Positions 35,696 to 44,544 of a stretch of DNA of 64,000 nucleotides are shown in pieces. A program made the position numbers and the translations under genes. The DNA comes from Holtiella sp036655075 (GTDB lineage Bacteria; Bacillota; Clostridia; Lachnospirales; Cellulosilyticaceae): assembly GCF_036655075.1 (NCBI RefSeq), contig NZ_JAVVQU010000001.1, positions 1 to 64,000 of the forward strand, in the 5' to 3' direction. The number at the start of each line of letters is the position of its first letter. The first letter of the stretch is position 1. The notes beneath the pieces are model-generated. The model was not told where the DNA came from, did no database searches, and saw nothing but the letters and a program-made list of their open reading frames with translations.

Positions 35696-37561
35696 TTACT
35701 TGTAAATATGTTTATTCTTACCTAGCCACCAATTGCCTGCTAGTTTATTAATCCATGGCATGACATAGTGGTCAAGACCAAATGCACGTCCACATCCGTT
35801 CATAAGTGCAATCGCACCGAAAAAGAACCATAAGATCTCCCATCCAGCCATTGCTGATAATACGAAGTTAACTGTCATAAATGCTGATGCTGCTGATGCT
35901 AACCAAGTGAATAATCCAGCAATTAATGCAAGTCCAATACAAATTTCAGTAAGCACTACAATTGTTTGGAAAAATACTGCCATTTCTGGAGTAGGAATCA
36001 TAATCTTCATCATCGCTTCATAAAAACCTGGCATCTTATCAAGAATAGGTTCTGCAAATGTAGTCGCTGCGTCCCCTGTTTGAGATGCTGATGATACTGC
36101 ATCATATAACCAATTAAATGGCATTTTTACATTGCCTGCTTTAATCCAACTGTCTGAACCAATTTGTACAACTAAATCGCCTGTATTTTGAAGTGTTTCC
36201 CACATAAAATCCCATGTGCCTTCACCCATTAACTTTTTCAGACCTTCAACTAACCATAGGCAACCAATATATAATCTAAGAGGTACTGTCCATAGGCGAT
36301 TTCCTACAGAAGAAATATGACCTCTCATAATATTTCTATTTTGCTTCATATCGAAAAATTCATGTTGTAAATAGTGATATACAGAATAAATATTTAATAC
36401 ACCAAATAAGTAGTAAAGGTTAACAATATGTTTCATAACCATAGCAAAGAAACCTGAAAGCTTAAGACCTGAAAGGTTTGCTACACCATAACGTCCACCA
36501 ATAGAAACCATGAATCCATGGTATTTACCTTTGAAAGCAACTTTTTCTTTGTTTTCAATAGAGGCAATAATATTTTTTGCTGCCGTCATAGCTGTTTGTT
36601 CTGCTGCTTCTACAATTTGAGGATTTGTACAATTTCCATCTTCCTCATTATAAGCACAGTCACCAATTACATAAACGTTCTCGTGACCTTCTGCTTGCAT
36701 ATATTCATTTGCTTTAAGACGGTTTGCACGTGTTTTAGCTACTTCTACATCAGAAGCACTTGTTGCACATTGAATACCACATGTCCAAATAAGTGTACGT
36801 GTTGCAATTGTTCTGCCATCTTTAAGTGTAATGCTATCTTCCTTAACTTCTGTAATTGGAGCATTTTTAAGGACTTCAATTTTATGCTTAACCATATATT
36901 TTTCAGCTTTTGCTGCTTGTTTTTGATCAAGCATGTTAAGAATACTACCTGCTGCTTCTACAACATATACTTGAACTTCTTCTACATCTACATGGTATTT
37001 TGCAGCTAATGTGTCTTTCCATTCAAGAAGCTCTCCAGCCATCTCGATTCCAGTAAATCCAGCTCCTGCTACGATGAAACTAAGCATTTCACGTCTTACT
37101 TTTTCATCTCTTTCAATAGAAGCTTTTCTAAATTGGTACTCAATATGTTCACGAATAGTAAGCGCATCGTCTAATGACCAAAGGCTAAATCCATGTTCCT
37201 TAACACCTGGTACCCCAAAGTATGCTGGTTCACTTCCTAGACCAACCATTAAGTATGAATAGTCATAAGATCCGTTTGTTGTTTTAATAACTTGTTTTTC
37301 TAAATCTACATTTTCTATGCAGTCTACAACTACATTTACTTTTGTACGGTGAAAAATCTTATGTAAATCTAATTTAACAGATTCTTCCGGCACACGACCT
37401 CCTGCTACTTCATGAAGCTCAGTCATAAGTGTGTGGTAAGGATTTTTGTCGATGAGTGTAATTGTTACTTCATCATTTTTTTTGTACTTTTTAGCTAACT
37501 TTTTGGCTGCATGTACACCTGCATAACCTGCACCCAAAATTACAATATTTATTGCTGCCAT
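35696..37561 (-). CDS. Type II NADH dehydrogenase with C-terminal membrane domain (Ndh2-like)
   Basis: 621 residues from ATG 37561 (GAAGGAG before it). Residues 1-410 are an NDH-2 flavoprotein: FAD motif IVILGAGYAGVHAAKKL, NAD motif FIVAGAGFTGIEMAGELLE, and VYVIGDCAYNEEDG near the FAD ribityl site. Residues about 410-610 carry several membrane helices resembling DoxX, which ordinary NDH-2 (about 400 residues) lacks. The same two-part layout and length are known for Ndh2 of the Listeria extracellular electron transfer system. It would oxidise NADH and reduce a membrane quinone. It is divergent from the FMN-binding lipoprotein gene. Confidence 0.88.
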   Translation of the reverse strand: MAAINIVILGAGYAGVHAAKKLAKKYKKNDEVTITLIDKNPYHTLMTELHEVAGGRVPEESVKLDLHKIFHRTKVNVVVDCIENVDLEKQVIKTTNGSYDYSYLMVGLGSEPAYFGVPGVKEHGFSLWSLDDALTIREHIEYQFRKASIERDEKVRREMLSFIVAGAGFTGIEMAGELLEWKDTLAAKYHVDVEEVQVYVVEAAGSILNMLDQKQAAKAEKYMVKHKIEVLKNAPITEVKEDSITLKDGRTIATRTLIWTCGIQCATSASDVEVAKTRANRLKANEYMQAEGHENVYVIGDCAYNEEDGNCTNPQIVEAAEQTAMTAAKNIIASIENKEKVAFKGKYHGFMVSIGGRYGVANLSGLKLSGFFAMVMKHIVNLYYLFGVLNIYSVYHYLQHEFFDMKQNRNIMRGHISSVGNRLWTVPLRLYIGCLWLVEGLKKLMGEGTWDFMWETLQNTGDLVVQIGSDSWIKAGNVKMPFNWLYDAVSSASQTGDAATTFAEPILDKMPGFYEAMMKIMIPTPEMAVFFQTIVVLTEICIGLALIAGLFTWLASAASAFMTVNFVLSAMAGWEILWFFFGAIALMNGCGRAFGLDHYVMPWINKLAGNWWLGKNKHIYK

Positions 37562-37611
37562 GAGTCTTCTCCTTCTAGCACTTAACATAATTTGATTCCA
37601 TTTATTTGTAC

Positions 37612-37640
37612 AGTTTACACAACATTCCTTTTCTTGTCTA
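37612..37640 (-). promoter_or_regulatory. Candidate promoter of ndh2-like operon
   Basis: On the minus strand TAGACA (37635-37640) and TAAACT (37612-37617) are 17 bases apart, about 50 bases before the ATG. The whole 323-bp divergent gap to the lipoprotein gene also holds a small hairpin (GTTAT-N6-ATAAC near 37737) and a direct repeat of ATAAGCTA near 37710-37731; no gene is seen in it. Confidence 0.45.
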
Positions 37641-37884
37641 GTTTTAAAATTATCAGCTTAACTCCACTATTAAGGGCTATTCCCTTTATATTATAGGTCT
37701 TGTATGCCCTGAATCTAGCTTATATCATAGCTTATGTTATTTTTTTATAACCTTTAAAAGTCGTTAACTTTTTAACTTCATTCATAATTTATTTGTTTTT
37801 ACTTAATGATTTGTTCATATCTTTTCACTACAATAGGGTTTGCTTTTAACTTAAAAATTATTTAAATTTATAGGAGAATTAATC

Positions 37885-38421
37885 ATGAAAAATAAAAAAC
37901 TTTTAGCATTAATCTGTGCATCAATCATTGCAATTGGTTCACTTACAGCGTGTTCTTCAAAAGAAGAGCCAGCTACAACTCCAGCTGTTGAAACTCCAGC
38001 TGAAGAAGCTGCTACAGAAGAAGGGGCTACAGAAGAAGCTACTGCTTTAAAAGATGGTTCATACAAAGCAGAATACACTGAAGCTGATGAACGTGGCTGG
38101 AAAGCTTTCGTTGAAGTAACAGTTGAAGATGGTCAAATGACTGCTGCTACTTTTGATTATGCAAACGCTGAAGGTGCTTTAAAAACAGCAGATGCTGAAT
38201 ACAACACAAAAATGAAAGATATTGCTGGTACAAGCCCAGCTGAGTTTGCTCCAGCATTAGCTGAAGCTTTAGTTGCTTCTCAAGACCCAACTAAAGTAGA
38301 TGTTGTAACAGGTGCTACAAGCTCAACAACAGATTTCACAACATTAGCTACAGCACTTATGGCTAACATTCAAGAAGGTAACACAGAAGTTCTTCTTGTT
38401 GAAGCACCAGCTGCAGAATAA
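37885..38421 (+). CDS. FMN-binding lipoprotein, PplA-like
   Basis: 178 residues. Lipoprotein signal peptide with lipobox LTAC (Cys23), then an Ala/Glu/Thr-rich flexible linker (about 24-54), then one FMN_bind domain (55-165). KDGSYKAEYTEADERGWKAF matches the repeat start of Listeria PplA, and VTGATSST holds Thr145, the expected site of covalent FMN attachment by ApbE. Listeria PplA has two such domains; this has one. It should sit on the outer face of the membrane and accept electrons from quinol. A strong terminator follows, then an apbE gene. Confidence 0.9.
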   Translation: MKNKKLLALICASIIAIGSLTACSSKEEPATTPAVETPAEEAATEEGATEEATALKDGSYKAEYTEADERGWKAFVEVTVEDGQMTAATFDYANAEGALKTADAEYNTKMKDIAGTSPAEFAPALAEALVASQDPTKVDVVTGATSSTTDFTTLATALMANIQEGNTEVLLVEAPAAE

Positions 38422-38437
38422 TTATCGTTTTACGAGG

Positions 38438-38468
38438 GGATGTTTGACTTTGTCAAACATCCTTTTTT
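38438..38468 (+). terminator. Terminator of FMN-binding lipoprotein gene
   Basis: Perfect 11-base arms GGATGTTTGAC/complement, 3-base loop, then CATCC followed by TTTTTT. It lies 17 bases after the stop codon, so the lipoprotein gene is probably a separate transcript from apbE. Confidence 0.92.
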
Positions 38469-38570
38469 ATGTTCATACCTCTAGGATTCATTATCCCTAC
38501 TTTCCTATTCAAGAATATGGTATAGTATGTTCAATGCATAAACCTTATATGTCACAAAGGAGATCCTTAT

Positions 38571-39608
38571 ATGAATAAATTTTTCAAACTATTTCTGTCT
38601 ATTTTTTTACTTTTATCTTTTACCGGCTGTAGCACCCCCTCTAATGCATCTTCCAATGAACCTCTAAAACGTACAGAATTACTTATGGGTACAACGGTAA
38701 GCATTACACTTTTTGATCACCAAACTGAAGAGACCCTTGACGCTGCCTTCAATTTAGTCAAGGATCTAGAAAATGAACTAAGTTTAAATAAATCAAGTAC
38801 CTTACTTACTCAGCTTAATGCTTCAAGTGGTACCTCACCTTATAAAGTAAATAGCACCCTCTTTGATATTGTTGAAAAGGGGCTTTATTACAGTCAACTT
38901 ACAAATGGGTCTTTCGACTTATCTGTTGGGCCACTCGTGAAATTATGGAGCATTGGACTTCCAGAAGCACGCGTTCCTAGTCAAACTGAAATTGATGCAA
39001 CACTTCCTCTCATTGGATACCAGAACATCACTTTAAACAAAGAAGATTCTAGTATTTACCTACACAAACCTTCTATGCAATTGGATCTTGGTGGTATTGC
39101 CAAAGGCTACACCGCAGATGCCATTGCCACTTTATTATCTTCTAAAGGAGTAGGGCATGCCTTAATTGACCTAGGTGGAAATATTTACACATTAGGTGCT
39201 AAGATAGATGGTTCTTTATGGAAAGTTGGTATTCAAGATCCTTTTGAATCACGCAATAATATTGTAGGATATGTCTCTGTAGCCAACCAATCTGTGGTGA
39301 CTTCAGGTATCTATGAACGTTACTTAGAAGCTGATGGAAATAAGTATCATCACATCCTTAATCCACAAACAGGGTATCCATTTGAGAATGATATTGCAGG
39401 TATTTCTATTATTAGTGATACTTCTATAGATGGAGATGCACTTTCTACTGCCGTCTTCTCCCAAGGACTAGAAGAAGGTATGGCATTTGTACAAACACTC
39501 CCTGGAATTGATGCGATCTTTATCACAAAAGATTCTCAAGTTTATATTACTGAAGGGCTAAAAAATTCCTTTGTCCTAACCAATGAAGCTTTTACATTAG
39601 TTGAATAA
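38571..39608 (+). CDS. apbE: FAD:protein FMN transferase (ApbE)
   Basis: 345 residues. Lipoprotein signal with lipobox FTGC near residue 20. The ApbE fold is shown by LLMGTTVSITLFDH near 39, LDLGGIAKGYTADAI near 173, DLGGNIYTLG near 200, HHILNPQTGYPFEN near 262 and the metal site TSIDGDALSTAVFS near 284. It moves FMN from FAD to a threonine of a target protein outside the membrane. The nearest target is the FMN_bind lipoprotein 149 bp upstream, as with FmnB and PplA in Listeria. AAGGAG precedes the start. Confidence 0.95.
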   Translation: MNKFFKLFLSIFLLLSFTGCSTPSNASSNEPLKRTELLMGTTVSITLFDHQTEETLDAAFNLVKDLENELSLNKSSTLLTQLNASSGTSPYKVNSTLFDIVEKGLYYSQLTNGSFDLSVGPLVKLWSIGLPEARVPSQTEIDATLPLIGYQNITLNKEDSSIYLHKPSMQLDLGGIAKGYTADAIATLLSSKGVGHALIDLGGNIYTLGAKIDGSLWKVGIQDPFESRNNIVGYVSVANQSVVTSGIYERYLEADGNKYHHILNPQTGYPFENDIAGISIISDTSIDGDALSTAVFSQGLEEGMAFVQTLPGIDAIFITKDSQVYITEGLKNSFVLTNEAFTLVE

Positions 39609-39623
39609 ACTTTATTAAGCAGC

Positions 39624-39671
39624 AAAAGGTGTATGAAGCTAGATTGACTTCTCTAGTTTCATGCACCTTTT
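39624..39671. terminator. Bidirectional terminator between apbE and SH3 protein gene
   Basis: Arms of about 20 bases beginning AAAAGGTGTATGAAGCTAGA pair around an 8-base loop, with T and A runs outside. Same design and partial sequence as the hairpins at 25149 and 28009. Confidence 0.88.
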
Positions 39672-39739
39672 ATTTCTAAAACTTATATCTATTAATAATA
39701 TCGGTATCCCTTATGTATACATCCAACTATTCTTTTATC

Positions 39740-40642
39740 TTACTTTTTATACTTAGCCGCTACTTTAATGGCTGCTTGGTGCTGTGGGTCAACTACTGCG
39801 GCAATATTACCTTCTTGATGTCTTTTACTTCCTATAAAGTGCAAGTCTAGCACACCACTCATTCCATTATTTTTGACTGCATTCAAAGAACTTCCTGCAT
39901 GTGGCATGCCCGCTAAAGCGGCAGCTAACATACGCCCATTAATATGTACAATCACAGGCCTTCTTTCCCAAGAAAAGCCCCCCCATATATTTTTAATTAT
40001 TTTGGTATCTTCTAAAGTTAATGCTTCTACATCTGCATGATTGGTTCCAAAGGTACGCTTTACCTTAAATGTTTTACCTGTATACACATCTTCAATCGTT
40101 ACAATAGCACCTCTTGGCACCACACTTTTAGCATTACTCCAGTTTAATACTTCTATCTTTTGAGCTTCATACACTTTGCTTTGAATCATATTTAGTCGTT
40201 CATCTGATAATTGACTTTTATAAATAAAGCCTTCAGTTCCATCTTCTAGTACCACATTGTACCATTTCTCATTTTGGCCCAAAACATTTACTACTTGATT
40301 GCTATCTAATGTTTTTAAAAGTGTGCTCTTTGCACTAGGTAACTTCCTTACCTTAACACCACCTACTGTTGTTTCAGTAAGTATTTTACTAATTGAGAGA
40401 TAATCTTTATTTACAGTTACTGTTTGTCCTTGTGCATTAATCAAATAGGCATCTTTACCTTCTTGTAAATCTACAATTTGGAGCTGTGTACCTTTATTTA
40501 ATTCAACCGTATATTTTTGCTCTTTATTATACCCTACCCCCCCTGCAGATTGTACTACCCCAATTACATTTGCAAAAGTATTTGTTGTCATCATCGTAAC
40601 TACTACTGTGCATAATAAGAATTTTATAGTTGTCGTTTTCAT
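39740..40642 (-). CDS. Secreted SH3b-domain protein with conserved C-terminal domain
   Basis: 300 residues. Signal peptide at 1-24 (cleavage after TFA). Bacterial SH3 region at about 90-150 (VRKLPSAKSTLLKTLDSNQVVNVLGQ is too long to quote fully; key part VNVLGQNEKWYNVVLEDG), a fold that binds cell-wall peptides. The last ~150 residues form a separate domain with MPHAGSSLNAVKNNGMSG and LHFIGSKRHQEG, containing conserved-looking His residues; I do not know its activity. It stands alone with its own terminator side. It is probably a wall-associated protein. Catalytic hydrolase function cannot be claimed. Confidence 0.72.
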   Translation of the reverse strand: MKTTTIKFLLCTVVVTMMTTNTFANVIGVVQSAGGVGYNKEQKYTVELNKGTQLQIVDLQEGKDAYLINAQGQTVTVNKDYLSISKILTETTVGGVKVRKLPSAKSTLLKTLDSNQVVNVLGQNEKWYNVVLEDGTEGFIYKSQLSDERLNMIQSKVYEAQKIEVLNWSNAKSVVPRGAIVTIEDVYTGKTFKVKRTFGTNHADVEALTLEDTKIIKNIWGGFSWERRPVIVHINGRMLAAALAGMPHAGSSLNAVKNNGMSGVLDLHFIGSKRHQEGNIAAVVDPQHQAAIKVAAKYKK

Positions 40643-40782
40643 AAGTCACCTCTTGCCTTATATTGTTATGTACTTGTTACATTTATTACATAGTTATTAA
40701 TTAAGTTTATTATACCTAATTATTCATGATTTGGCAACCTTTGGAACGCCCTATAAACTCTATTTAGTATAAGTTACTGTCC

Positions 40783-41763
40783 TTATTTATTCCTTTTTTG
40801 AATGACATTGCCTATAGCCACCGCTAACTGCTTACCAGCTGTTTCACTCCCCTCTAAATCTACATGGACACCATCTCCAACATAAGTTACTTGCCAGTCC
40901 ATTGTTTCTATTAAGACAATACCTTCTGTTCCTCCCACTATTTCTCTAATAGCTTGTGCCATATACTGTCCAAATGGAATCATGACAAAAATAATAGCCT
41001 CTGGATACTTACTTTTCAATTGTACAAGTAATGCCTTATACCCTTCTTTGAAAGCTTTTACAGATTGATTATGTAGGCTATCATTTGTTCCATGATTAAT
41101 CACAACAATATCAGGATTTTGACTTTCATCACTTATAGCTTCACATATATTATTGATATAGCCACTACATGCAGGAATACCTATAGGACCTGGATTTACA
41201 ATCCCTGTATAGCCAAAAGCACATCTTATATCCGTATACCCTAGTAGTTTGCTACAAATAGCTGCATAATTCATACTCGCTGCGCCTGTATATGGCTGTC
41301 CTCTTCCATCTCTACGTGCTCCAATCCCAGCAGTAATACTGTCACCAATAAAAAGAATACTTTTATCGTGTATTGGTCTAACACCTTTGAGTATCCCCCC
41401 TTGGTCGATTTTTACCTCACGTAATGCTACTCCTTCATGCTCTACCCATAAATCATTAGTCTCTGGAATATCCTCTGTGATAACCCTTACATAGTAAGTC
41501 TTCTGTGGGTCAAGGTCTTGAGCTATCTGAATTTCTTCTGAAACAACTATAGCGTTTAGTGGTCCATCATTAATCTGATAGGCAATACTTGAAGGTGTGT
41601 TCCATAGTTTAAAATGCAGTGTTATTTGGCTTGTACCTTGAACTTTAAAATATAATTGTGCGCCCATATTAATTGTAATCCAATGCTTTATACCCTCTAT
41701 CTCTTTACAAAACCAACGGCCTACCGTTCCATACGCGTCTAATACTTCTTCATATTGCAACAT
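40783..41763 (-). CDS. SGNH/GDSL-family esterase, CE2-like layout
   Basis: 326 residues from the second ATG (41763), which has a better 8-base gap to AGAGG than the ATG at 41769. Residues ~1-130 form a beta-rich N-terminal domain as in CE2 acetyl esterases; residues ~135-325 are the SGNH hydrolase with ILFIGDSITAG (Ser), NHGTNDSL (Asn) and GDGVHVDLEGS (Asp, His). The enzyme likely removes acetyl groups from polysaccharides or oligosaccharides. There is no signal peptide, so it acts on intracellular material. No clear operon partner. Confidence 0.85.
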   Translation of the reverse strand: MLQYEEVLDAYGTVGRWFCKEIEGIKHWITINMGAQLYFKVQGTSQITLHFKLWNTPSSIAYQINDGPLNAIVVSEEIQIAQDLDPQKTYYVRVITEDIPETNDLWVEHEGVALREVKIDQGGILKGVRPIHDKSILFIGDSITAGIGARRDGRGQPYTGAASMNYAAICSKLLGYTDIRCAFGYTGIVNPGPIGIPACSGYINNICEAISDESQNPDIVVINHGTNDSLHNQSVKAFKEGYKALLVQLKSKYPEAIIFVMIPFGQYMAQAIREIVGGTEGIVLIETMDWQVTYVGDGVHVDLEGSETAGKQLAVAIGNVIQKRNK

Positions 41764-41886
41764 CTTCATATCCTCTTTTTCTTTAATTTACTACTGGAAT
41801 TCAACTTAGCTACGTCTACTGAATTTTAAATTAGGAAATATTTTGTTTTGTATTTTCAAATAATTATTGGTTAACCCAATCAATGA

Positions 41887-42609
41887 CTATAGTACTTTGC
41901 TTAGGAAAATTTGTGTTCTTTCTTCTTTCGGGTTATCAAACACTTCTTTCGGACATCCTTCTTCTAGAATCTTACCTTCATCCATAAAGACTAAACGGGT
42001 ACCCACCTCTTTGGCAAATCCCATCTCATGCGTTACAATCATCATGGTCATGCCTTCTTTAGCAAGGTCTTTAATAACTTCTAAGACTTCTTTAACCATT
42101 TCAGGGTCTAGGGCTGATGTTGGTTCATCAAATAGCATCACTTCTGGATTCATAGCTAATGCACGTGCTATAGCAATCCTTTGTTTTTGTCCTCCTGAAA
42201 GTTTGTTTGGGTATTCATCTGCTTTTTCTCTAAGTCCAACTTTGTCTAAGAGTGTATAAGCAATGTCTTTAGCTTCTTCTATACTCATTTTCTTCACTTG
42301 CATAGGTGCTAATGTAATATTTTCTAAAACGGTCATATGCGGGAAGAGATTGAAGTGTTGAAATACCATTCCCACCTTTTGTCTAATCTCATTAATATCT
42401 ACTTGTTTATCTGTAATATCTACGTTTTCTACTAAGATTTGCCCCTGTGTAGGCTCTTCCATATGATTGATGCAGCGTAAATAGGTAGACTTCCCAGAAC
42501 CTGATGGACCTATTATAACAACCACTTCACCCTTGTGAATAGAGTCATCAATCCCTTTTAAGACATGTAGTGCTCCAAAACTCTTATGTAATCCTTTTAC
42601 TTCTATCAT
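41887..42609 (-). CDS. Polar amino acid ABC transporter ATPase (GlnQ type)
   Basis: 240 residues. Walker A GPSGSGKSTYLRC, Q-loop FQHFNLFPHMT, signature NKLSGGQKQRIAIARAL, Walker B VMLFDEPTSALDPE and switch VTHEMGFA. The N-terminal IEVKGLHKSFGALHVLKG and the length are those of the GlnQ/HisP group for polar amino acids or cystine. The ATG at 42609 has GAGGTG upstream; an earlier in-frame ATG is 21 bases away and lacks a site. Last gene of the three-gene transporter. Confidence 0.93.
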   Translation of the reverse strand: MIEVKGLHKSFGALHVLKGIDDSIHKGEVVVIIGPSGSGKSTYLRCINHMEEPTQGQILVENVDITDKQVDINEIRQKVGMVFQHFNLFPHMTVLENITLAPMQVKKMSIEEAKDIAYTLLDKVGLREKADEYPNKLSGGQKQRIAIARALAMNPEVMLFDEPTSALDPEMVKEVLEVIKDLAKEGMTMMIVTHEMGFAKEVGTRLVFMDEGKILEEGCPKEVFDNPKEERTQIFLSKVL

Positions 42610-42654
42610 GATTTCACCTCTTTTATACATTTCTTAGTTCCAAGGAAAGTTCGC

Positions 42655-43359
42655 CTAGAATCGTCCTTTATTCATGTTTCTTTCTACAATACGCATAATA
42701 TAAGTAAACGTACTTGTTAACACAAGATAAGTTGCAGTTGCAATTAAGATTGGCCATATAAAATTACCTGAGTCGGACATCATAATATTCGCTGCACGCA
42801 TAATGTCACGTCCTCCAATCATCCCAATAACAGCTGTCTCTTTGATTAAAATGATGAACTCACTTACAAGGGCTGGTAACATATGTCTAAAAGCTTGTGG
42901 AATAATAATTAACTTCATAGTCTGTGCATAAGAAAGACCAAGAGAACGCCCAGCTTCCATTTGACCTTTATCAATACCCTGTATGCCTGCACGAATAAGT
43001 TCTGCCATGTATGCTCCACTGTTAATCCCAAAGGCAATACCACCTCCTACTGCACGTGGCATACTAGACTGTGCCAATACAACGAACCATATAAAGCTGA
43101 CTTGGGCAATAGCAGGTGTTCCACGTATTAAATCTACATATAACTTTGTAGTACGTTTTAAAATCGAGCCTAACCATTTATAGCGATTTGGAAACTCCGA
43201 AACTTGAATCATTGCTACAATCACACCTATGATCAACCCTATAACTGTAGCAATCAAAGTTAAAAGTAATGTTTCTTGTACCCCATTAAGGAGTGTTATA
43301 TAATACTTTTGTGCTATAAACGTCTCAAAAAAAGCAACTGTTGTATCCCAACTAAACAT
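42655..43359 (-). CDS. Polar amino acid ABC transporter permease
   Basis: 234 residues, five predicted helices of the HisM/GlnP type. The EAA loop reads GQMEAGRSLGLSYAQTMKLI, and LIRGTPAIAQVSFIWF near 88 is the family motif R-G-T-P. It pairs with the ATPase 45 bp downstream. GGGAGGA precedes the start. It is separated from the binding protein gene by 237 bp with a terminator hairpin, so it may have its own promoter. Confidence 0.93.
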   Translation of the reverse strand: MFSWDTTVAFFETFIAQKYYITLLNGVQETLLLTLIATVIGLIIGVIVAMIQVSEFPNRYKWLGSILKRTTKLYVDLIRGTPAIAQVSFIWFVVLAQSSMPRAVGGGIAFGINSGAYMAELIRAGIQGIDKGQMEAGRSLGLSYAQTMKLIIIPQAFRHMLPALVSEFIILIKETAVIGMIGGRDIMRAANIMMSDSGNFIWPILIATATYLVLTSTFTYIMRIVERNMNKGRF

Positions 43360-43538
43360 AAAAATCCTCCCACCATCTAATATTTATACACTCTATCTAC
43401 TATTTATTATATCTACTATTATAATTGTTTTCTAGTACAATTTTAAATATTTTATATAAGTGTTTAAGTTTTGATTTTCTATCCTAAATGTCATTCATCA
43501 AGCTCTTTAAACATTTGACGTCATTCGTGTTTTAACCT

Positions 43539-43582
43539 AAAAGAATCACCTACGGGAACTTCACCCCATAGGTGATTCTTTT
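43539..43582 (-). terminator. Attenuating terminator after binding-protein gene
   Basis: Perfect 14-base arms AAAAGAATCACCTA/complement around a 16-base loop, with A/T runs on both sides. It starts 15 bases after the binding-protein stop and lies inside the transporter gene set. Confidence 0.88.
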
Positions 43583-43596
43583 ATTATCTTTAATAG

Positions 43597-44361
43597 TTAC
43601 TCTGTTACACCAAAGTATTGGGTATAAAGTGCATCATATGTGCCATCTTCTTGAATTTCTTGTAACACTTCATTAATTGTTGCAAGTAACTCTGCATTGC
43701 CTTTTTTAACTGCAATCGCATACACTTCTTCAATGAAAGGTGCTTCAACAACTTTAACCCCCTCATAGTTTGCTAAAATTCTTTTAGCAGGCTCGGCGTC
43801 TAGTACAACTGCATCTATTTTACCGATAGAAAGGTCAGCAACTGCCATGGCACCTTTATCAAATTGAACAACCTCAATAGTTGCTCCTGCATCTGATTCA
43901 TAACCACTTACAAATAAGTCCCCTGTTGTACCTAGTTGTACCCCTACTTTTTTACCTTCCAAATCTTCTGCTGTTGCAATGGTATCATTATCTTCTTTTA
44001 CGATAATAACTTGTTTAGACTCAAAATAAGGAATAGAAAAATCAACTTGTTTGGCCCGTTCTTCTGTAGCAGTCATCCCTGCTGCGATAAAGTCAATTTT
44101 CCCACTTGATGTGGCTCCTAATAATTGACCAAATTCCATATCTTCTATTTTAAGTTCTTTTCCTAACTTTTGTGCAATAAGCTTACTAATTTCCACATCA
44201 AATCCTACAATCTCATCACCTTGAATATCTTCAAATGGAGGGAATGTTGGATTGGTTCCCATAACAATCACATTACTCTCTTGCTTTCCACATCCTACTA
44301 ATACACCCAAACTTAATACGCCTGCTAAAATTAAACTGCTTATTTTTATAAATTTTTTCAT
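43597..44361 (-). CDS. Polar amino acid binding lipoprotein
   Basis: 254 residues. Lipoprotein signal with lipobox LVGC near residue 24. The mature domain is a family 3 solute-binding protein: GTNPTFPPFEDIQGDEIVGF (ligand carboxylate site), DFIAAGMTATEERAKQVDFS with the arginine that binds the alpha-carboxylate, and KKVGVQLGTTGD. Ligand class is polar amino acids; the exact one is not readable. The ATG at 44361 is preferred to the adjacent GTG because AGGGGG then sits 7 bases upstream. First gene of the importer. Confidence 0.93.
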   Translation of the reverse strand: MKKFIKISSLILAGVLSLGVLVGCGKQESNVIVMGTNPTFPPFEDIQGDEIVGFDVEISKLIAQKLGKELKIEDMEFGQLLGATSSGKIDFIAAGMTATEERAKQVDFSIPYFESKQVIIVKEDNDTIATAEDLEGKKVGVQLGTTGDLFVSGYESDAGATIEVVQFDKGAMAVADLSIGKIDAVVLDAEPAKRILANYEGVKVVEAPFIEEVYAIAVKKGNAELLATINEVLQEIQEDGTYDALYTQYFGVTE

Positions 44362-44544
44362 CACTAAATCCCCCTATATTAATTTATTTACATTACAGTA
44401 TCTTTTTAAACTGCTAACTTATGAATAATTATAAACATATACGAATTAATAGTCAATAGCTTTTTTAATATTTTCCATCATTTTAATAGTATAAAATAGC
44501 CTATATATATCTTAAACCATTGATACTATTGATTTATAAAGATG

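Noticed and set aside
36518..37009. Long plus-strand frame inside the NDH-2 gene
   Set aside because: Cys/Phe-rich antisense shadow of a well-supported coding region, no ribosome site.
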